64,000 nucleotides of DNA from Hymenobacter algoricola (lineage in GTDB: Bacteria > Bacteroidota > Bacteroidia > Cytophagales > Hymenobacteraceae). The position numbers and the translations under genes are program-made. Positions 16,027 through 23,801 of this stretch are shown here, piece by piece. The notes under the pieces are model-generated. The model did no database searches. It saw only the letters and a program-made list of their open reading frames with translations, and was not told the origin of the DNA. Position 1 is the first letter of the stretch. The number at the start of each line of letters is the position of its first letter. The DNA lies in contig NZ_BAABDH010000012.1 in the NCBI RefSeq assembly GCF_039539525.1, positions 109,397-173,396 of the forward strand. Reading direction: 5' to 3'.

Positions 16027-16144
16027 TCTACCGCTCCGTTATTCTACCACCACACCGCTTGCCAACTGCTCCACGCTTCCATCCCTGACCGGGCGGGCGT
16101 CGCCGTTGGCATGTTGCTTTTCCACCCCTTATTCAGTGCCTGCT

Positions 16145-16678
16145 ATGAAATCTAAATTCTTCCTCTACGCGGCCCTGCTGCTGCTCACCCAGTGCAGCAA
16201 ATGCAAGCAGGACGACCCCACGCCCAAGGACCCCGCACCCACGCTGCCAGCCGAAACCAGGACCGGTGCCCGCACGCTGGGCTTTCGCCTGAATGGGGAG
16301 GTCTGGCTGCCGGCGGGCGGCACGTTCGGCAGCGGTAATCTGTCGGCCGAGCTGAATCAAGGCACATTATTGATCAATACCAGACGTAGTGTTTTTGAAG
16401 TATCCCAATACATTAATCTGCGCTTGACGGACGTGTACAACAACACGCATTTCGTTTTGGACAGCCCTACTACCGTGGCCACTGGTAATTATATTCGATT
16501 TGCTGACCATAATTCGAGTTGCGAATACGAAAGCAATAGTGGGCCCGCGGGCACGGTCGACATCACCCGGCTGGATCCGGTGGCACGCATCGTTTCGGGC
16601 CGCTTCGCCTTCTCGTTGCGCAAGCCCGGCTGCCCGAACATTGAGGCCACCGACGGCCGCTTCGATATCAAGTACTAA
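16145..16678 (+). CDS. DUF6252-like lipoprotein, copy 2
   Basis: The 177-aa protein from ATG 16145 begins MKSKFFLYAALLLLTQCSKC, followed by KQDDPTPKD, nearly identical to the paralogue at 15245 through the lipobox and linker. The mature region then diverges but keeps TGARTLGFRLNGEVWLPAGG and the C-terminal VDITRLDPVARIVSGRFAFS and LRKPGCPNIEATDGRFD. It should be an outer-membrane or cell-surface lipoprotein of unknown role. An in-frame upstream ATG at 16106 gives no signal peptide and is not favoured. It lies 36 bp before the secreted pseudogene at 16715. Confidence 0.8.
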   Translation: MKSKFFLYAALLLLTQCSKCKQDDPTPKDPAPTLPAETRTGARTLGFRLNGEVWLPAGGTFGSGNLSAELNQGTLLINTRRSVFEVSQYINLRLTDVYNNTHFVLDSPTTVATGNYIRFADHNSSCEYESNSGPAGTVDITRLDPVARIVSGRFAFSLRKPGCPNIEATDGRFDIKY

Positions 16679-16714
16679 GCAATTCTCTTTACCCTTTCTG
16701 TATTCCCTACCCGT

Positions 16715-18266
16715 ATGAAAAAAATTCTGCTTTTTGGCGCCGCCCTGGCGCTGAGCTGTTCCGCTATGGCCCAGAAAGCCCAGCCCCTGGGTGCCGCTCC
16801 GGGCGGGAGTACCCCGCCGATTGATACTAACCCGCCCGCTCCAGGCTGGGCCACGGCCATCGGGGCCGTCTTTCAGTACGTCGACCGCAGTCAGGTACCC
16901 ACGGGTATTCTGGAAGAATACGGCTTCAGTAACCTTGACCTGAGCCAGTATACCGGTCAGGCCTCCACCCCGGACAACCAAGCCGACATGAGCCGCTGGC
17001 GGCGGGGCTACGGGGCCCTGTACCGGGCTCGTTTCGGCCCGAATGCTCCCGCCATGCCCACCCTGGCCCAGGTCAACACCACCTTGGAGGGCTATGCCGC
17101 CGATAGTCTGGTAGAATTGCCGGCGCTCTACTACCGCTACCACCGCTACCGGGCCGATGCCGTGGCTCAGAATCTGGTGCAGGTCCAGAACAATCAGATA
17201 GTCGACGTCGCCGGCCGCAGCCAGAGCCCTTATGAGGCCCGCACGGCCTTCGTGGTGGCCCCTACACAAAATGCCTTTGCCACCAACCAGCTGAAGTTTG
17301 TATTGCGCTCCGCTCTTTACTATAGTAATACTGGGCTCGCTCCCAGTAGCAGCGAGATTGACTTTGGCGATGGCCGCGGCTACCTCGCGGTGGCCTGGGA
17401 TACGCCCCTGTCGGTTACTTACTCTACCATCCATATCCAACTGCCAGACGTTTTGCCAGATGCCCACCGGAGTGGTCAGCGGCCCGGAGCTTATTTGCCT
17501 TAACCGCTCCGAGACCTATTCCGTCGCCGTGCCCCCGGGCGCAGTTGTTGATTGGCGGGTGTCACCGGGCGGACTGGTAACGCCCGGCAGTGCCACCGGT
17601 ACTGCGGGCAGTATTACGCTTAGGGCCCTCGCCACCACCGGTGAGGTAAACCTGACGGCTACCGTCCGCTCCGATTGTGGGCAGTATTCCGTGCCCCCCC
17701 GTACCATTACCATTGGTTTGGGTCAGATTCGGTTGACTGCTGGCGACCCCGAACCAGAGATAGGAACCTCTACCTCGATACAGGCCGCTCTGCTAGGCAT
17801 TCTTCCGGGCTCCTTATCGTGGACAGCGACCTTTTTTCCTACTGGTATAAACGGGGGGAGCCCCTATCAGCTTAGCAGCGACAGTGGCGCCAGTATAGTG
17901 GTACGTGCCCCGCGTGAGCAAGTCGGTAACATCCAGGTGGATTACATCGGTCAGGATGCGTGCGGCAATACCATTGAAGCAACCATCAGCATCACGGTAT
18001 ATGATAATACCGCGCGCCCTGCCCCGCTGAGTTCCGGCTTCACCGTTTATCCCAACCCAACTACGGAGCGCAGCACCGTTACCATTGCCAGCTCAGGAGC
18101 AGCCTTTGAGGCGGTCCTCTACGACCGCTACTCCCGGCAGCTGCAGCGCGGCACCTCCACGAATGCCCGCCTGGTGCTGTCCACGCAGGCACTGACCCGG
18201 GGCATCTATTATCTGCACGTCACCCAGGGCGGCCACACCGAGCGCCGCCAGCTGGTAGTCGAGTAA
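16715..18266 (+). pseudogene. Frameshifted secreted T9SS protein, copy 2
   Basis: The frame from ATG 16715 encodes a signal peptide (MKKILLFGAALALSCSAMAQ) and a long N-terminal region (FQYVDRSQVPTGILEEYGFS, EIDFGDGRGYLAVAWDTPLS), ending at a stop at 17501-17503 after aberrant sequence. A different plus frame, open to 18266, supplies a PKD-like domain (SGPELICLNRSETYSVAVPP, GAVVDWRVSPGG) and a T9SS sorting domain (GFTVYPNPTTERSTVTIASS, GIYYLHVTQGG). The switch lies between about 17420 and 17475. Either a small indel or an internal deletion is needed. Sequencing error cannot be excluded. If intact it would be a Por-secreted surface protein of about 500 aa. Confidence 0.75.
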
Positions 18267-18331
18267 CAACTTCTTTTCCCGGGCCGGGCGGCCTGGGATT
18301 TTCCTTCCCCTCCTATTATTCCCTTATTTCC

Positions 18332-18850
18332 ATGAAAAAAGGTAACCGCATCTCGGCCGCGCTGTCTGCCGCCGACCTCACCCAAAGCATCAGCCAGCTG
18401 CGCGCCATCGAGCAGAAGCTGCCCTTCCTCATCACCCTGCAGCCCGACGACAGCCGGAGCCTGCGCAAGATTGGCGTCGATGGGGTGCCCTACGCCCTGG
18501 CCGGCCTCGATGCCGTGCGCGCCAGCCTGGACTTCACCCGCCGCAGCTTCGACCTGGCCGAGTATGAGCGCGACGTGACGCTGATGAGCCAGCTGCGCGA
18601 GCTGCGGGCCGTGCTGCTGCCCCTGATGCAGAAGCTGGAAGACACCTACCGCCTGGTGGGCGCCGACGTGATGGTAACCGCCGACGACATCTACGAGGAT
18701 CTGCGCAAGGACAACGGCGAAACCAGCGCCGTGCAGGCCCCGCTCAGCCAGATGCGCAAGCGCTACGAGCACCGCAATGGCGCCAAAAAGGCCAAAAAAG
18801 CCGCTAAAGCCGCCCAGTCGGCCGCCACCCCGGCCCCCGACCCCAGCTAG
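18332..18850 (+). CDS. Conserved hypothetical protein with Lys/Ala-rich tail
   Basis: The 172-aa protein begins MKKGNRISAALSAADLTQSI and is all-helical with no signal or membrane segment: QLRAIEQKLPFLITLQPDDS, YERDVTLMSQLRELRAVLLP, MQKLEDTYRLVGADVMVTAD. Its last 30 residues are Lys/Ala-rich (KKAKKAAKAAQSAATPAP). I recognise the general pattern as a Bacteroidota hypothetical cytosolic family without known function. GC content returns to the local norm here, unlike the preceding module. It is followed by a strong terminator. Confidence 0.7.
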   Translation: MKKGNRISAALSAADLTQSISQLRAIEQKLPFLITLQPDDSRSLRKIGVDGVPYALAGLDAVRASLDFTRRSFDLAEYERDVTLMSQLRELRAVLLPLMQKLEDTYRLVGADVMVTADDIYEDLRKDNGETSAVQAPLSQMRKRYEHRNGAKKAKKAAKAAQSAATPAPDPS

Positions 18851-18873
18851 TCCCCGCCCTCCCCCGCGTCGGT

Positions 18874-18915
18874 GGCGCGCCCGTCTGGCCCCCGGCCGGG
18901 CGGGCGCGCCTTTTT
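18874..18915 (+). terminator. Rho-independent terminator
   Basis: GGCGCGCCCG (18874-18883) pairs with CGGGCGCGCC (18901-18910), followed by TTTTT. It lies 24 bp after the stop at 18850. Confidence 0.85.
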
Positions 18916-18995
18916 GCCGCCACCCCGCGGCTCGGAGCCGCCGCCCCGTCCCTTTCAGCAGCGGTTTGAGGTGGCGCACGAGCCGTCAAAACGAG

Positions 18996-19080
18996 GTAGA
19001 GACGCCTACTGGCGTCTCGTCGTTGAACGACGGTCGAACGGCGCGGTCGATAAGATGCCCGCAGGCGTCTGCGTCTCTAC
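18996..19080. repeat. Palindromic element with GTTGAACGAC core, variant 2
   Basis: Outer arms GTAGAGACGC (18996-19005) and GCGTCTCTAC (19071-19080) are perfect, with an internal short stem of CTGGCGTCTCGTC type and the core CGTCGTTGAACGACGG then GGCGCGGTCG. The core GTTGAACGAC and the GGCGCGG motif are shared with the elements at 3901-3991 and 31356-31444, but the arms are different, so this is a family with exchangeable arms. Confidence 0.75.
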
Positions 19081-19100
19081 TCCCATTCCAGCGCGACCTC

Positions 19101-19301
19101 GCACCTTTTGGTCATAACATCGCGACTCGGAGCCGCGACATAGTACCTTTTTACCGCAACATTGCGACCCCGAGCCGCGAGGTCGCACCTTTTTACCGCA
19201 ACGTTGCGACCCCGAGCCGCGAGGTCGCACCTTTTTACCGCAACATTGTGGCTCCGAGCCGCGAGGTCGCACCTTTTTACCGCAACATTGCGGCAAAAAG
19301 G
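19101..19301. repeat. 42-bp tandem repeat array (four full units and a part)
   Basis: Units begin at 19101, 19143, 19185, 19227 and 19269 (partial to 19301), exactly 42 bp apart. A unit runs GCACCTTTTTACCGCAAC, then GTTGCGACCCCGAGCCGCG and AGGTC. Each holds an inverted pair GCGACC/GGTCGC. The first unit is diverged, the middle three nearly identical. Because 42 is a multiple of three, open frames run through on both strands, but their products are simple 14-residue repeats. I regard the array as non-coding. Confidence 0.8.
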
Positions 19302-19367
19302 CGCGGGGCGAATCAGAAGCTGCAAAGCCTTGCCTGCCTGACCTGCCTGACCTGGCAGCCGCTTGTC

Positions 19368-19424
19368 GAAGCATCTCTACCCCTTCGTTGCACTGGTACC
19401 TCAACGAAGCGGTAGAGATGCTTC
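19368..19424. repeat. Palindromic element, variant 3
   Basis: Outer arms GAAGCATCTCTAC (19368-19380) and GTAGAGATGCTTC (19412-19424) are perfect 13-bp complements. Inside, CCCCTTCGTTG and CAACGAAGCGG form a second stem. It is followed by GGCTTCGCGGACG. The arm begins GTAGAGA as in the element at 18996. Confidence 0.7.
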
Positions 19425-19439
19425 GGCTTCGCGGACGCC

Positions 19440-19615
19440 AGATCAGGCACGACGTTCTTTTTCCAGCAACTACAGCACGCGAGCTGCTTCGGCTTCGCGT
19501 TGTCGCCGCTTGATGCGCGGAATGCTCAGCAGGACGTTCTCTTTTTCCGGGTCCGGCAGGACGTTCTTTGGATGACTGCCTGGGGCTGCCTGGGGCTCGC
19601 GGAGGCCGGCTTACG
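19440..19615. repeat. Degenerate GACGTTCTTTTTCC repeats
   Basis: Three loose copies of a CAxGACGTTCT motif occur at about 19448, 19531 and 19557 between the palindromic region and the FUSC gene end. They probably belong to the same non-coding repeat mosaic. No gene was seen in 18916-19615 apart from the repeats listed. Confidence 0.4.
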
Positions 19616-21763
19616 CTACGCTACGGCGGCTTCGGTCACGCGGCCGATGTCGGTGCTGACTTTCTGGATGAACTCGAGCTGCTCCAGCAGCAGGCGGTCG
19701 TCGGCGCTGAGGTCGGCTTTCTTGAGCTGCACGGGGTCGAGCAGGGCGGCGGTTTCGGCGGGGGTGCCGGGCATGGGGGGCGCCAGCTTCTTCTGGCTGC
19801 GGCTGAGCACGGCCATGGCCTGCTTCACGGCCCGCATGCCCTCGGTGGGGTAGGTCGGCCGGTTTTTGGCCAGAATGGCCGAGGTGATGGTGGCAATGTT
19901 GGAGGAGAGAATGTGATTCAGCACCACGAACTGGTGCACCTGGGGGCTGTTGCGCTGCTTGCTCTTGGGCTCCGACAGCATCCGCTGGAAGGCCGCCGCC
20001 AGGTTGGCCGAGCTCACGTACACCGTTTTGCGGGTGAGGCGGTAGTCGGTTTCCGGAATCGGGGTGCCCGCCAGGCTGTCGGCCAGCTTCTGCAGGTAGC
20101 TTACGTTGGCCCGCAGCACGGCCTGCATCAGGTCGCGCAGCTGGTCCCGCTCCCAGCGCGGAAACAGCAGGTAGCCGGCTCCGAAGGCAATCAGGCAGCC
20201 GATGCCGGTATCGACCACCCGCTCCTCAATCACGTCGACGTAGCCCAGCCCCAGAAAGCTGAACAGGATCAGGATGAAGGGCGTGAGGGCAATGACGGTG
20301 ACGATGTAGTCGATGCGCTGGAAGCTGTAGGCCACCACCATCAGCAGCACCATCAGCCCGAACTGGGCCGTCTGGCCGGGCACGAAGTACAGGATGGCCA
20401 CCCCGACAAAGCCACCCACCACCGTGCCCAGCAGGCGCTGGTAGTTGCGCTGCTTGGTGAGGCTGAAGGCGGGCTTGAGCATGTAGGTGATGGTCATCAG
20501 AATCCAGTAGCCGTGGTGCCCGTACGGAAAGAACTTCGACACGATGTAGCCCGCCAGGCAGGCCAGCGTCATGCGCACGGCGTGCCGAAACACCGACGAG
20601 TTGAACGTGAGGTTGTCGCGCAGCACCTTCAGGTCGTAGTCCTGGTGCGAGACGAACTGGTTGTACTCGGCCGCCCCGCCCCGGGCCGGCGCCAGGGTTT
20701 CGGTATCGAAGTAGTTGAGGATGTCGCGCACGCGCTGGGTGAGGTTGCGCAGGTTCACCAGGATTTTTTTGAGCACGAGGCTGCTGACCTCGGGGTGGCG
20801 GGCGGCCACCGCGTCGGTGTGCTCCTTGAGGCGCTCCAGGGCCCCGGCCAGGTCGGCCTGGCTGCGGTAGGGCCGGTTGGCCTGAATGGCCAGCCCGATG
20901 CCATCCAGCTCCAGGGCCAGCTGCCGGATCAGGGTAGCGACTTCCGCCAGCACGCCCGAGCTGCCGTAGCGGGCGCGCAGGGCGGCGTAGTCGTAGTAGG
21001 TGGCGGTAATGTGCTCGTACAGGTCCACAGTATCCACGAAGGTGAGCACCATGCGCCGGCTCAGGTTGGTAGATTCCTTGAGTACCTGCCGGCTCTTGAA
21101 CAGCACCTCGCGCACGGCGTCCTGCTTTTCGCTCACCACCACCTGCTGGGCCACCAGGCGGCGGTAGTCGTCGTCGAGGTTGGTGCCGGCGGAGTAGAAC
21201 TCGGCCTTGATGTCCAGAAACTGCGAAATGGCGTGAATGCACTGCCCCAGCGCCTGCTGGGCCGGCCGGTAGGGCCGCACCTGGTAAAACAGCAGCGCCA
21301 CGGCCAGGTACCACAGCCCGCCGGCCAGCACCAGCCCGGCGTAGGGCAGCACCTGACCCGGGGCCAGGGGCCGGTCCATCATCAGGATCATGATCAGCAG
21401 GGCGGCCGTGCCCAGCTGGGAGGCGCGGTTGCCGTACACCAGCAGCATGGTAAACCCAAAGCTGAGCCCCACCACTTCCAGGCCCATCAGCACCAGGCTG
21501 CCGCGCACGAAGCCGGTGAGCAAAGCCACCAGGAATATGGCCAGGGCGGCATACAGCATCCCGTTGCGCTTGTGCTGCACCGGCCCCGGCGTATCGACCA
21601 CGCTCACGCACACGGCCCCGGTGGAGAGCGTGACGCCCATCTCCAGGTGCCCGAGCTGGGCCAGCAGCACCGACGGAATCAGAATCGACAGCGTGATGCG
21701 CAGCCCGTCGGAGAAGTCCTGACTGGAAAAGAAGTACTGAACGGAGCGGGAGGTGACGGGCAT
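19616..21763 (-). CDS. FUSC-family inner-membrane protein (YccS-like)
   Basis: The 715-aa protein has two hydrophobic blocks, one at about 25-190 and one at about 415-560, separated by a soluble helical region. This is the layout of FUSC (fusaric acid resistance/YccS, YhfK) proteins. The second block carries the FUSC signature-like FFPYGHHGYWILMTITYMLK and GTVVGGFVGVAILYFVPG, TGIGCLIAFGAGYLLFP. Members are thought to be aromatic acid or drug exporters, usually poorly characterised. It is followed on the same strand by repeats and preceded 129 bp upstream by a STAS-domain gene. Confidence 0.88.
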   Translation of the reverse strand: MPVTSRSVQYFFSSQDFSDGLRITLSILIPSVLLAQLGHLEMGVTLSTGAVCVSVVDTPGPVQHKRNGMLYAALAIFLVALLTGFVRGSLVLMGLEVVGLSFGFTMLLVYGNRASQLGTAALLIMILMMDRPLAPGQVLPYAGLVLAGGLWYLAVALLFYQVRPYRPAQQALGQCIHAISQFLDIKAEFYSAGTNLDDDYRRLVAQQVVVSEKQDAVREVLFKSRQVLKESTNLSRRMVLTFVDTVDLYEHITATYYDYAALRARYGSSGVLAEVATLIRQLALELDGIGLAIQANRPYRSQADLAGALERLKEHTDAVAARHPEVSSLVLKKILVNLRNLTQRVRDILNYFDTETLAPARGGAAEYNQFVSHQDYDLKVLRDNLTFNSSVFRHAVRMTLACLAGYIVSKFFPYGHHGYWILMTITYMLKPAFSLTKQRNYQRLLGTVVGGFVGVAILYFVPGQTAQFGLMVLLMVVAYSFQRIDYIVTVIALTPFILILFSFLGLGYVDVIEERVVDTGIGCLIAFGAGYLLFPRWERDQLRDLMQAVLRANVSYLQKLADSLAGTPIPETDYRLTRKTVYVSSANLAAAFQRMLSEPKSKQRNSPQVHQFVVLNHILSSNIATITSAILAKNRPTYPTEGMRAVKQAMAVLSRSQKKLAPPMPGTPAETAALLDPVQLKKADLSADDRLLLEQLEFIQKVSTDIGRVTEAAVA

Positions 21764-21892
21764 ACAGGCGGCGGGCGGCGGTTTCGACTCGGAAGCCTAT
21801 ACGGCGTCGCCTATCGAAAAGGCCGCCGCGGGCCCCGCCAAGCTACCAAAAAACCGGGCGGCCGGACCCACTTATCTTCGGCGGCTCCTCCC

Positions 21893-22291
21893 TTACCGGA
21901 TCTGCCGCTGTCGCTGCCGCTGCCAGCTTGCCCGCTGCCGGTTTACGCGCTGCTGGCAGTAGCGCTGGGCATCGAGCAGGGTGGGCACGACCAGGGAGCT
22001 CAGGCTGGCATCCTGGGTGAGCAGGGCCTGGCACACTTCCTCACTCAGGTGACACAGGATCAGGCTGATGCCGCGCTGGCCCAGCCGGAGCCGGTAGCGG
22101 CGTAGCAGCTCCGCGGCGTGGCCGGGCAGCTGGCGCAGGTTGCTGCAGTCGACCCAGACGCTGGCTTTGCCACCGTGCGCGGCCCGCCGCAGCGACTTAT
22201 GCAAAATTTGGTCGGCATCGGCCCGGGGCGGGATGTCATCGACCAGAATCAGCAGGTAACTCTCGGGTAATATCTCTCGATAGACTTCCAT
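21893..22291 (-). CDS. STAS-domain protein (anti-anti-sigma-like)
   Basis: From ATG 22291 the 132-aa protein reads MEVYREILPESYLLILVDDI and keeps the STAS pattern: beta-alpha repeat with SVWVDCSNLRQLPGHAAELL and YRLRLGQRGISLILCHLSEE. The usual phospho-acceptor position is in the VWVDCSNL loop, where the Ser and Asp are retained. The C-terminus is unusually basic and Gln-rich (QRVNRQRASWQRQRQRQIR). A longer frame reaching 22465 begins with TTG and has low-complexity sequence, so it is not favoured. It may regulate an anti-sigma factor or the neighbouring transporter; partners are unknown. Confidence 0.7.
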   Translation of the reverse strand: MEVYREILPESYLLILVDDIPPRADADQILHKSLRRAAHGGKASVWVDCSNLRQLPGHAAELLRRYRLRLGQRGISLILCHLSEEVCQALLTQDASLSSLVVPTLLDAQRYCQQRVNRQRASWQRQRQRQIR

Positions 22292-22746
22292 TAAGTCGAA
22301 GAACGGGTGACAGGGGTGCAGGTGGCAAACGGGGCGGGATACGCTACTCTTGGGGGCTGACGGCCCAGGGGGCCGGTCCTGAAGCCGCACGAAAGCGGCG
22401 GCCTGGGGCCGGCGGCTGGGGCAACTCGCTGAAATCTCTCCCGGAGCTTGTGGGGCAGGAGGCAACAGTTGCCCCGGGTTGCTTCCAGACCCCGATTCCG
22501 ACCCGATAGTTTCCCCTGCCGAAGCCTTCTTAGAATTATATAACTACTTAATATACTAGGCCTTACTCCACTGCAAAACAACAACCAGCCCCTGCCAAAC
22601 CTCCCATGCCTGCTCCGGCGGCCGATTTGGCCCGCCGGGCGGCGCGGGTACGCTCGCGCTTACCCGCCCGAGCAGAGGTCTAAAACTTCCTCTTAAAGTT
22701 CAACGCGCCGTTTTCTCTCAATCAGCCCGCGGCGGATGCTAATTGC
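22292..22746. other. Intergenic region, nothing recognisable
   Basis: About 455 bp between the STAS gene and the bestrophin gene, both minus. It contains an AT-rich patch around 22530-22560 (AATTATATAACTACTTAATA) that may carry a promoter. No ORF, repeat, tRNA or riboswitch was identified. Confidence 0.5.
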
Positions 22747-23715
22747 CTAATAAAGAATATCATCGACGGGAGCGAGGCGGGGCGGCAGATTGGTTTCGCC
22801 CAGCATCTCGCGCAAATCTATTTCGATGGTGCGGCAGAGCGCCGTCATGGGCACGTCGTTCATCTGGTTTTCGAAGGGGTTCTCGCTGGTGTGGCCCACT
22901 ACCTCAATCGTGTTGAACACCCAGGAAACCAGGATCGAGAACGGAATGGTCAGCCAGATATGGTCGGGGCCCAGGCGGGAAAACTCGCCGATGAGGCCCA
23001 GCGGCAGCAACCCCACGAACAGCCACACGAACACGTAGCTGAAAAAGGCGTACTGCCGCGGAAACGGGGTGTTTTTGATTCGCTCGCAGCCGCCCTGCAG
23101 GTCGTAGAGGCGTTCCAGGGTGCGCATCATGGACACGTGCTGGAAGTCGTTGAGCAGGCCGCGCTCCTCGCGCAGGCGGCGCAGCTCGGCGCCCTGCTCA
23201 CGCACGAGGTGGGTAGCCGGGTTCTGCCGGTGCCGCATCACTTCCGACTCGGCGGGGTCCAGAAACGGGGCGACGTCGGTATCCCACAGCTCGGGCTGCT
23301 GGCGCAGGCGGATGCGCAGGGCGTTGCACCAGGCAATGTGGCGGTACAGCAGCCGGCGGTGGCGCAGCGTGAGCTCGGTGGCCGTGGCGGCGGGGGCGTC
23401 CACGTCGGGGGCATCGACGCGGGAGGTGATGTACTCCAGTGCCTGCATGGCCCAGGTGCGGCTGCTGTTGACGATGCCGCCCCAGATCTGGCGGGCGTCC
23501 AGAAACCGGTCGTAGGAGCCGTTATTTTTGAAGCCGATGTAGAAGGAGACGGCAATGCCCAGCGTGGCTACCGGCTGCCACGGAATGGCCACGGAGTGCA
23601 GATTCAGCGGTCCATATACCGCACATACCACCGCCGACCAGAGCGCAAAAGCCAGCAGGTTGCGCCAGGAGTTAGCGAAGATGAGGCGCCAGCGAAGGTT
23701 GTTGCGAACGTACAT
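22747..23715 (-). CDS. Bestrophin-family anion channel
   Basis: The 322-aa protein starts MYVRNNLRWRLIFANSWRNL. It contains bestrophin (UPF0187, RFP-TM) hallmarks: GIAVSFYIGFKNNGSYDRFL near the N-terminus, the ARxxWGGIVNSSRTWAMQAL motif, and near the end IPFSILVSWVFNTIEVVGH followed by TSENPFENQMNDVPM and TALCRTIEIDLREML. Four membrane helices are apparent. Prokaryotic bestrophins are homopentameric channels that pass anions or sometimes cations. It lies 86 bp downstream of the MutS-like gene on the same strand. Confidence 0.9.
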   Translation of the reverse strand: MYVRNNLRWRLIFANSWRNLLAFALWSAVVCAVYGPLNLHSVAIPWQPVATLGIAVSFYIGFKNNGSYDRFLDARQIWGGIVNSSRTWAMQALEYITSRVDAPDVDAPAATATELTLRHRRLLYRHIAWCNALRIRLRQQPELWDTDVAPFLDPAESEVMRHRQNPATHLVREQGAELRRLREERGLLNDFQHVSMMRTLERLYDLQGGCERIKNTPFPRQYAFFSYVFVWLFVGLLPLGLIGEFSRLGPDHIWLTIPFSILVSWVFNTIEVVGHTSENPFENQMNDVPMTALCRTIEIDLREMLGETNLPPRLAPVDDILY

Positions 23716-23801
23716 AAAAAGCGGTGGTCAGAAGATCAGGGCGGAAACGGGTTTGGCCAGCTAACGGCGCCCGCGCCGATAGGTTAAGGCCGCCTGGGCG
23801 C

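Noticed and set aside
16106..16144. Upstream ATG for lipoprotein copy 2
   Set aside because: It adds 13 residues before a perfect lipoprotein signal, which would be lost.
19101..19301. CRISPR array or repeat protein gene
   Set aside because: No spacers. Translations are simple 14-residue repeats open by chance on both strands because 42 is divisible by three.
19568..22105. 845-aa plus-strand open frame
   Set aside because: Antisense of the FUSC gene. Composition is Gly/His/Gln-rich with no domain, a usual shadow in GC-rich DNA.
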